Below are positions 8,009 through 12,449 of a stretch of DNA of 12,449 bases, piece after piece. Source of the DNA: JALVDI01 sp039186435 (GTDB lineage Bacteria; Myxococcota_A; Polyangia; Polyangiales; Houyiibacteriaceae); NCBI GenBank assembly GCA_039186435.1, contig JBCDAA010000271.1, forward strand, positions 1 through 12,449. Reading direction: 5' to 3'. The position numbers were made by a program, and so were the translations under genes. The notes under the pieces were generated by a model. That model saw nothing but the letters and a program-made list of their open reading frames with translations. It was not told the origin of the DNA and searched no databases. How positions within the stretch are numbered: the stretch's first letter is position 1; each line of letters starts with the position of its first letter.

Positions 8009-8692
8009 CTAGCTGCGGCTTTTGACGCGGCGAAAGGGATGAACGAACGCGGCGAGTGCATTCGCGTTGCGGGTCGACATCCAGAGCCTTCCCTGTCCTT
8101 GAAAGCGGCAGACCAGGCCTTCACCGCTCAAAAATAGCGACTTCAGCCCGCCGACCTTCGTCACGGTGTAGTTCAAGCCGCTGGTAAAGCCGACGACGTG
8201 GGAGGTGTCGCAGATGTACCCGCCCGGGCCGACGTCCACCGCATGAATGCCGCCGTAGCTGGAGAAGAAGAGCGGCCCCTGCCCGCCGCACTTGAGGAGA
8301 AAGAATCCGGTGCCACTGAAGAAGCCCTTCGCGCCGCCCCATTTGGTGTCGAGGTTCACGGTTGGCGACGACGCGAGGAACGCGCCGCTGTTCAGCATGA
8401 CCTCGTAGGTGCCATTCATCTCGAGGGCCTGCACGTCGCCCTCGGCGCTCGGCGCGATCCAAAGCTGCTGCCCGGGAGACGTCGCGGTGAAGGTGTTCTG
8501 AAAGAGGCTCTCGCCACCGAGGAGCTTGCGCTTGGCCGCCTGCATCAGACCGCCCTGCATCTGCGTCTTCATCTCGACCGCGCCGTCCTTCGCGACCATC
8601 GCGCTCGACTCCACGAGGAGTTGCTCGCCCGGCTGATCGAAGAGGACCTGCACGATCCCGAAGTCGGGTTTGTCCTTGAGTTCGTAGCGCAT
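8009..8692 (-). CDS. AIM24-family protein, third paralog
   Basis: 227 aa, of the AIM24 / TIGR00266 family (beta-rich proteins; biochemical role in bacteria not established). Family landmarks are AESSA-type N-terminal strand LLVESSAMVA (25-34), LGGESLFQNTFTA (58-70), LNSGAFLASSP (100-110), SSYGGIHAVDV (144-154) and the end motif GEGLVCRFQGQGRLWMSTRN (190-209). No signal peptide or membrane helix is visible, so it is probably cytoplasmic or membrane-peripheral. ATG 8692 follows the second copy's stop by one base and has GGGAG seven bases upstream. The open frame reaching 8938 runs over the neighbour and is rejected. The tail is basic (RRVKSRS). Tight linkage with the two other copies suggests a joint complex. 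Confidence 0.92.
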   Translation of the reverse strand: MRYELKDKPDFGIVQVLFDQPGEQLLVESSAMVAKDGAVEMKTQMQGGLMQAAKRKLLGGESLFQNTFTATSPGQQLWIAPSAEGDVQALEMNGTYEVMLNSGAFLASSPTVNLDTKWGGAKGFFSGTGFFLLKCGGQGPLFFSSYGGIHAVDVGPGGYICDTSHVVGFTSGLNYTVTKVGGLKSLFLSGEGLVCRFQGQGRLWMSTRNANALAAFVHPFRRVKSRS

Positions 8693-8693
8693 C

Positions 8694-9371
8694 CTATTGC
8701 TCCCGCGGCGGGAGCATCCGCCCGATCGTGCCGCCGTATTCCTGCGGGTTACGCGTCTGAATCCAGATGCGGCCTTGGCCCTTGAAGTGGCAGACGAGGC
8801 CTTCACCGCTGAGGAAGGACGCGATCCAGCCGCTGCCGCTTTTGCCGACCGTGTACTCAAGGGTTGCATCCCAGGCGACGAGATGACCCGTGTCGATGAC
8901 GATATTGCCGTCGCAGTGGAGTTCCTGCACGCCGCCAAAGGCGCCGACGAGAACCTGCCCGGGTTGCGGCGACGTCGCCTTCAACACGAACACGCCCTCG
9001 CCCGCGAAGAAGCTCTTGAATCCGCCGAGTTTGGTGTCGATCTGCACCCAGGGGTTGGACGCGATGTAGCTCGACGACTGAATGAAGTAGCCGGCCTGCG
9101 TCATCTCGAGCTGCTGAATGTCGCCGCAGAGGGAATGCGCGAGGAGCACCTCACCCGGACCGCCCTGCGCCGTAAAGGTGTTCTGAAAGAAGCTCTCGCC
9201 GCCGAACATGCGCTTGAGGCCCTTCATGATGCCGCCGGTCGCGCCGGTCTCCATGTGCACGTTGGTGCTCATGCCGACCATCGCGCCGCTCTCCGCGCGA
9301 ATCTGCTCGCCGTTTTGAAGGACCACGCGCGCCATGGCCTGCGCGGGGCGATACCCAATCTGAATGTCCAT
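8694..9371 (-). CDS. AIM24-family protein, second paralog
   Basis: 225 aa, same family as its two neighbours. Landmarks are IRAESGAMVGM (24-34), FGGESFFQNTFTA (56-68), GGFKSFFAGEGVFVL (116-130), AFGGVQELHCDGN (144-156) and GEGLVCHFKGQGRIWIQTRN (189-208). It departs from the other two where they have SYGGIHAVD, reading AFGGVQELH, so it is the most diverged at that site. No signal peptide or membrane segment is seen. ATG 9371 is supported by AAGGAAG that overlaps the preceding stop; it starts ten bases after that stop. Function unknown; members of the family in mitochondria (Aim24) affect inner-membrane organisation, which is only a loose guide here. Confidence 0.92.
   Translation of the reverse strand: MDIQIGYRPAQAMARVVLQNGEQIRAESGAMVGMSTNVHMETGATGGIMKGLKRMFGGESFFQNTFTAQGGPGEVLLAHSLCGDIQQLEMTQAGYFIQSSSYIASNPWVQIDTKLGGFKSFFAGEGVFVLKATSPQPGQVLVGAFGGVQELHCDGNIVIDTGHLVAWDATLEYTVGKSGSGWIASFLSGEGLVCHFKGQGRIWIQTRNPQEYGGTIGRMLPPREQ
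8700..8704 (-). promoter_or_regulatory. Ribosome binding site GGGAG of third AIM24 gene
   Basis: GGGAG lies seven bases before ATG 8692, inside the last codons of the second AIM24 gene. It fixes the start of the third copy and fits a coupled operon. Confidence 0.6.
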
Positions 9372-9375
9372 GGTT

Positions 9376-9382
9376 CTTCCTT
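9376..9382 (-). promoter_or_regulatory. Ribosome binding site AAGGAAG of second AIM24 gene
   Basis: AAGGAAG begins on the last base of the TGA stop (9384-9382) of the first AIM24 gene and ends four bases before ATG 9371. It is one of the clearest Shine-Dalgarno sequences in the window and confirms the start. Confidence 0.65.
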
Positions 9383-10200
9383 CACCCGGGGAGGAGCGGC
9401 GAGAGCCACCCCACAAGGGATCCTAGGTTTCGCGATTGGAGGTAGATGCGGCCTTGGCCGTTGAACTCGCAGACGAGTCCTTCGCCCGAGGCAACGAAGC
9501 CCATCACGCCGCCCCCCGCGCTTTTGATGCTGAAGGTGACGTTGCCCTCGAAGCCGACGAGGTGACCGTTGTCGACCATGAAGGGTCCGTTGATGTCCAC
9601 AGCGTGAATTCCGCCGTAGCTCGTAAACCAGAGTTCTCCGTCGCCGCTGATCTCAAGAAAGAACGCTCCCTCTTTCGCGAGCAGCGATTTGAAGCCGCCG
9701 AACTTCAGCTTGATGTCGAGGTTGCCGTTGCTCGCCAGGAACGCGCCCGTCGAAAGCGTTAGCCGTTCGCCCTGGAGGCGGCGGTAGCTCACCTGCCCCG
9801 CGAGGGTCGGTGCGATCCAAACGCTGCCGTTTTGCGTCGCCGTGAAGTGGTTCACGAAGAAGGTTTCGCCGCCGACGATCTTGCGAATGAACGCGATGAA
9901 GAACGCTTTGATCTTGTCCCAGATCCCAGCGGAGGGAGAGGCGTTCATCTTCACCTCCATGTTCACGCCCGAGTGACGCGCCACCATCGCCCCCGCTTCC
10001 GCGACCACGGTCTGGCCCGGCATGAGGTCCACCCGAAGCATCGCGAAGGACGGCCCGTGGGTGATTTCATGACCCAGGGGTGAGGTCGGCGCGGCTGCCT
10101 GCTGAGGTGGTTGCTGCGGAGGCTGTGGGGCTTGTTGAGGAGCCTGCTGAGGAGCGGCCGGATAGCCCGGCGGAGGTTGTCCCTGTCCCGGCGGTTGCAT
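9382..10200 (-). CDS. AIM24-family protein with Pro/Gln-rich N-terminus, first paralog
   Basis: 272 aa. Residues 1-40 are a low-complexity Pro/Gln/Ala stretch (many PQQAPQ-type repeats) absent from the other two copies, then the AIM24 domain: VVAEAGAMVARHS (65-77), VGGETFFVNHFTA (109-121), LSTGAFLASNG (149-159), TSYGGIHAVDI (193-203) and GEGLVCEFNGQGRIYLQSRN (239-258). An extra amphipathic/hydrophobic segment (WDKIKAFFIAFIRKI, 94-108) precedes GGE and could touch the membrane. ATG 10200 was chosen because it starts the Pro-rich tail 34 bases after the upstream stop; no clear Shine-Dalgarno precedes it. The frame stays open to 10362, but that part is antisense-like sequence over the upstream gene. 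The N-terminal tail may be a protein-interaction linker. Confidence 0.9.
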   Translation of the reverse strand: MQPPGQGQPPPGYPAAPQQAPQQAPQPPQQPPQQAAAPTSPLGHEITHGPSFAMLRVDLMPGQTVVAEAGAMVARHSGVNMEVKMNASPSAGIWDKIKAFFIAFIRKIVGGETFFVNHFTATQNGSVWIAPTLAGQVSYRRLQGERLTLSTGAFLASNGNLDIKLKFGGFKSLLAKEGAFFLEISGDGELWFTSYGGIHAVDINGPFMVDNGHLVGFEGNVTFSIKSAGGGVMGFVASGEGLVCEFNGQGRIYLQSRNLGSLVGWLSPLLPG

Positions 10201-10234
10201 GGCGACGGAGTTAACCCGATCGGCCGTACTCCCA

Positions 10235-11116
10235 TCAACCCTTTTGGGCTTCGCGCACGATCGTTTCCTGCTCGGCTTCATCTTCGTGATCGTCTTCGCG
10301 ATCAACTTCTGCGACTTCGTCGCGAGGATCCTCGACGCGAACGTGAGATGGACCGGGTCCAAAGGCCTCCGCCACGAGCGCGTCCGTCGCGCCTCGGGTT
10401 CGCTTCGCCATCACGTCCTCGATGATTTCGTTGATGACGAAAAGGACGAGGGGAATGAGAGAGAGGGACACGGCGACCACGAAACGGGGCGAGAGCTCGA
10501 AAATCAGCACAAGCAGCGCCGGGATGGCGGCGAGCTGCGCGATGCTTCCCCAAAACGCCAGCGCGCTGTTGTCGACCGGCCGAAGGAAGTCCCCCGTCTT
10601 CATTCGGCGACAGGGGACGCCCAACTCGTCAGCGATCTTCTGGCCCATCAGCACGGACTCGTTTCGCCGGCGATGAACGGCAACCTCGACGACGCGATCC
10701 GAAAGCACGACGTAGACCGGCCAGTGATCGATCGTCTTATGGGTTGCGATGCGAGAGAAGTGTCCGAGCACAACCTCGCGCACCTCCGCCGCCGGGACGC
10801 GTTCGCCATCGATGACGACCCCGGTCCGGTCAGCGGCCTCGCGATAGCTTCCACCTTCCTGCGGAGGCGCAATGCGAAGCGACCGGCGGAGCGCGCGGAG
10901 GATCCCCTCCCCGGTGCCCCGTCGCTCGACGACAAGACTGAACAAGGCTGCGAGTACGGAAAAGAGCGCGACCAGGAGCGACTTTTCGATCGCGTCCGAA
11001 ACAAAGAAGGGGGCGATCGCGGCGGCAAGGAGCATCAGCGTGTAGCTCCGACGAAAGCGCCAGGTGCGAGGGAGGGGCCGTGCGATCTCGCGCCCTTGTC
11101 GCCAGGCCTGCATCAT
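10235..11116 (-). CDS. Four-helix membrane protein, second paralog
   Basis: 293 aa, no named family recognised. Layout: basic start with ARPLPRTWRFRR (12-23), two membrane helices (about 26-39 and 45-63), a soluble region (66-180) containing GVVIDGERV, EVREVVLGH, HWPVYVVLSDRVVEVAVHRR (131-150) and DFLRPVDNSALA, then two more helices (about 186-206 and 211-229), and a long acidic tail (260-293). The soluble part, with its self-describing short beta strands, resembles a PH-like domain of membrane proteins, but this is only an impression. It is clearly related to the gene at 11241-12149. ATG 11116 and ATG 11113 are both possible. The gene ends 34 bases before the first AIM24 gene, so the two families probably share a transcript. 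Confidence 0.85.
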   Translation of the reverse strand: MMQAWRQGREIARPLPRTWRFRRSYTLMLLAAAIAPFFVSDAIEKSLLVALFSVLAALFSLVVERRGTGEGILRALRRSLRIAPPQEGGSYREAADRTGVVIDGERVPAAEVREVVLGHFSRIATHKTIDHWPVYVVLSDRVVEVAVHRRRNESVLMGQKIADELGVPCRRMKTGDFLRPVDNSALAFWGSIAQLAAIPALLVLIFELSPRFVVAVSLSLIPLVLFVINEIIEDVMAKRTRGATDALVAEAFGPGPSHVRVEDPRDEVAEVDREDDHEDEAEQETIVREAQKG

Positions 11117-11187
11117 CGTGAGGTTCTCTTCCGCGGTTCTGCGAGCATCTCCAACTTCTCGACGTCCACAGGTTCTTCAACCCGCAC
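11113..11187 (-). CDS. Possible 24-codon mini-gene or remnant of a third membrane-protein copy
   Basis: A GTG-started frame (VRVEEPVDVEKLEMLAEPRK..., 24 codons) ends with a TGA that overlaps the next ATG as ATGA, which looks like translational coupling. GGAAGGG lies upstream. Its sequence resembles the C-terminal tails of both flanking proteins (VRVEDPRD and VRVRVDAA), and bases just upstream in another frame read EMIGDLEGIGG, which lines up with LVTDAFEVGA of the neighbour. A decayed third copy with a one-base frameshift is therefore as likely as a functional small protein. The similarity is short and may be chance. Confidence 0.3.
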   Translation of the reverse strand: MRVEEPVDVEKLEMLAEPRKRTSR

Positions 11188-11240
11188 ACCCTCCAATCCC
11201 TTCCAGGTCCCCGATCATCTCGTGATGAAGTGGGCGCGGG

Positions 11241-12149
11241 TCATCGGGTCATCGACTTCTCGTCTTCAGGTTGGGCGCCGTGCTCGGCAAGCTCGACATC
11301 CTCTTCATCGCTCGCCGCATCGACGCGAACGCGCACCGCGCCAACCTCAAAGGCATCGGTCACGAGCTGGTCGGTCGCGTCGCGCGTGCGTCGACCCATC
11401 GCGCGCTCAACCCTCTCGTTGATGAAGAAAAGCCCAAAGGGGATGCTGCCGAACATCAGCATCGAGATCAGCGGCTCTCCCGCGCGGAGCCCGACGAGCG
11501 CGGCCGTCAGCCCGACACCGATCGCGAGCGCTCCCTGCGCCGCCGCACCCACCATCGCCAGCGCACTGTCTTCCACCGGCCGAAGAAAATCGCCCGTGTC
11601 TACGTCTCGCTTCGGCACCTCCAGAATCGACGCGATCTTGGCCGCCATCTCCTTCGCGGACTCCTCACGGCGGTGGAGCGCGACTTCGACGACACGCCCG
11701 CGCAGCACGAGATACACCGGCCAGTAGTGCACTCGAACCTTCCCCTCGATGCGCGTGTAGTGGCCGAGAACGACCTCGCGGATCTCCTCTCGGGCGATGC
11801 GTTCTCCATCGACGGTAATCCCGCCCTTGTCGGGCGCTTCGCGGTAGCTCTGGGTCTTCGCGGGTTCGTAGGTTTCGATTCGATCACGAAGGACCTGCAG
11901 CACGCCGTCGCGCGAACCGCGCCTTTCGACGAAAGCACTCACGGCGGCCCCGAGGAGCGCGAAAAACCCGGAGAACCCAACGGCCCATTCGTGGTTCAGA
12001 GGCACCATCGCGATCGCCACGACCGCCGCCGCAAGCAGCAGGTGGTACTTGCGGCGCACACGCCAGGTTCGCGGCAGCGGACGCGCGACTTCGTCTTTTC
12101 CGACGCGCCTTCGAAAGAAGGTGCGGAACCAGGTACGAAGGCGACTCAT
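11241..12149 (-). CDS. Four-helix membrane protein, first paralog
   Basis: 302 aa, unnamed family. A strongly basic N-terminus (MSRLRTWFRTFFRRR) is followed by ARPLPRTWRVRRKY (22-35), two helices (about 36-52 and 55-74), a soluble region with GITVDGERI, EIREVVLGH, HYWPVYLVLRGRVVEVALHR (141-160) and GDFLRPVEDSALA, two further helices (about 196-221 and 226-244), then RRTRDATDQLV and an acidic tail. About half of the soluble region is identical to the paralog downstream, including the ERRG and SYREA segments. Even numbers of helices and basic ends place both termini and the soluble domain in the cytoplasm (inferred). ATG 12149 has no Shine-Dalgarno; instead a stem abuts it. It is the first complete gene after the hairpin-rich leader. 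Confidence 0.86.
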   Translation of the reverse strand: MSRLRTWFRTFFRRRVGKDEVARPLPRTWRVRRKYHLLLAAAVVAIAMVPLNHEWAVGFSGFFALLGAAVSAFVERRGSRDGVLQVLRDRIETYEPAKTQSYREAPDKGGITVDGERIAREEIREVVLGHYTRIEGKVRVHYWPVYLVLRGRVVEVALHRREESAKEMAAKIASILEVPKRDVDTGDFLRPVEDSALAMVGAAAQGALAIGVGLTAALVGLRAGEPLISMLMFGSIPFGLFFINERVERAMGRRTRDATDQLVTDAFEVGAVRVRVDAASDEEDVELAEHGAQPEDEKSMTR

Positions 12150-12187
12150 CGCGACCGGAAGCGTACCTGACTCACGTCACGGTCGCG
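12150..12187 (-). promoter_or_regulatory. Inverted repeat abutting the start codon
   Basis: Arms CGCGACCG (12150-12157) and CGGTCGCG (12180-12187) are perfect 8-base complements around 22 bases that hold a second dyad, TGAC-TCAC-GTCA (12168-12179). In the mRNA the stem ends directly before ATG 12149, where no Shine-Dalgarno is visible. It could be an RNA element controlling translation or an operator in DNA. Confidence 0.5.
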
Positions 12188-12202
12188 GAGGTTGTCTCTT
12201 CC

Positions 12203-12226
12203 GGGAGGTCTATGCCTAGACCTCCC
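12203..12226. repeat. Perfect 10-base inverted repeat (hairpin)
   Basis: GGGAGGTCTA (12203-12212) and TAGACCTCCC (12217-12226) pair perfectly around the four-base loop TGCC. No T-run follows on either strand, so it does not look like a standard intrinsic terminator. It lies 33 bases beyond the upstream gene's stop on the minus strand. Confidence 0.65.
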
Positions 12227-12230
12227 CCCA

Positions 12231-12247
12231 CGGGGAGTGAATCCCCG
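12231..12247. repeat. Perfect 6-base GC-rich inverted repeat (hairpin)
   Basis: CGGGGA (12231-12236) and TCCCCG (12242-12247) pair around GTGAA. It sits next to the 10-base hairpin and 12 bases after the upstream stop, so the two stems may together terminate or stabilise the upstream transcript. Confidence 0.55.
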
Positions 12248-12258
12248 CGGGTCCCCCC

Positions 12259-12449
12259 TCAAATGACGCTTCGCGCCTCGCTTCGCTCGGAGGTTCGCGT
12301 CGTCCGCGAACCTGTCACTTCCGCCACAGAAAAGAGCGACTCTTGCTCGAGGACCTCCACGCGAACTTTCGGGCCGCCGTGAAGTTCCAGGGCGTTCGCC
12401 ACCGCTTCGTCGAAGGCCGGCCGAGATCGCAGCGCTGCCCCACGCCTCA
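12259..12449 (-). CDS. C-terminal end of an unknown gene
   Basis: An open frame enters from the right edge and ends at TGA 12261-12259, 63 codons. The readable part (FDEAVANALELHGG, then VRVEVLEQESLFSVAEVTG) looks like a helix followed by beta strands; I recognise no family. The last 16 residues (TTRTSERSEARSVI) are low in complexity and come from a GCGAAGCG-type repeat and a 9-base hairpin, suggesting an extension of the reading frame through repeat sequence. The opposite strand is also open here with high GC at third positions but has no visible start, so the strand choice rests on the stop position and the uniform direction of the window. Confidence 0.45.
   Translation of the reverse strand, partial: RRGAALRSRPAFDEAVANALELHGGPKVRVEVLEQESLFSVAEVTGSRTTRTSERSEARSVI
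12291..12313. repeat. Perfect 9-base inverted repeat at gene end
   Basis: AGGTTCGCG (12291-12299) and CGCGAACCT (12305-12313) pair around TCGTC. It lies within the final codons of the partial gene, next to a GCGAAGCGAGGCGCGAAGCG-like imperfect repeat on the minus strand. Confidence 0.55.

Noticed and set aside
10081..10200. Tandem DNA repeat or CRISPR-like array
   Set aside because: The repetition is the Pro/Gln-coding stretch of the first AIM24 gene; units are irregular and there are no spacers.
10199..11422. 407-codon plus-strand frame
   Set aside because: Crosses two minus-strand membrane-protein genes and their spacer; no recognisable domain, while the minus-strand genes are paralogs.
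12203..12247. Intrinsic terminator
   Set aside because: The hairpins are strong but neither strand has a following T-run, so I list them only as inverted repeats.
12314..12449. Plus-strand gene starting near the right edge
   Set aside because: The frame is open and GC-rich at third positions but has no credible start or Shine-Dalgarno, and would oppose every other gene.

Overview
The window is GC-rich bacterial DNA in which every gene I can support lies on the minus strand. The gene content fits a predatory-type Myxococcota, probably Polyangia/Sandaracinaceae-like: a Ser/Thr kinase with an HRDISPHN loop, Asp- and Cys-rich lipoproteins with a DCDxNGxCE module, TPR/PEGA-like envelope proteins and a PPC-domain lipoprotein. 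This placement is inferred from gene style; there is no rRNA or marker gene. I see no RNA genes, CRISPR array, insertion sequence or prophage gene.

Layout in transcription order (right to left). At the right edge (12449-12259) is the C-terminal end of an unknown gene. A hairpin-rich, apparently non-coding interval follows (12258-12150). Next come two related four-helix membrane proteins (12149-11241 and 11116-10235), separated by 124 bases that hold a possible mini-gene or a decayed third copy. Three AIM24-family paralogs follow (10200-9382, 9371-8694, 8692-8009). Then a 760-residue fusion of a degenerate 5'-nucleotidase-like region to a predicted outer-membrane barrel (8000-5718), a PPC-domain lipoprotein (5709-5311) and a short TPR/PEGA-like lipoprotein (5297-4758). 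After a 118-base gap come a longer paralog of that lipoprotein with two membrane helices (4639-3677), a transmembrane Ser/Thr kinase (3680-2049), and two homologous Cys-rich lipoproteins (2074-812 and 804 off the left edge).

Genes are tightly packed: an ATGA overlap, a 26-base overlap, and gaps of 1, 7, 8, 10 and 13 bases. One or two long operons are likely, with possible internal breaks at 4640-4757 and 11117-11240. The most striking property is that four unrelated families each occur as adjacent diverged paralogs (2 membrane proteins, 3 AIM24, 2 TPR/PEGA-like, 2 lipoproteins). Most products are predicted to be in the envelope, so the cluster looks like an envelope or surface module with a signalling kinase. 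Its actual function is not known to me.
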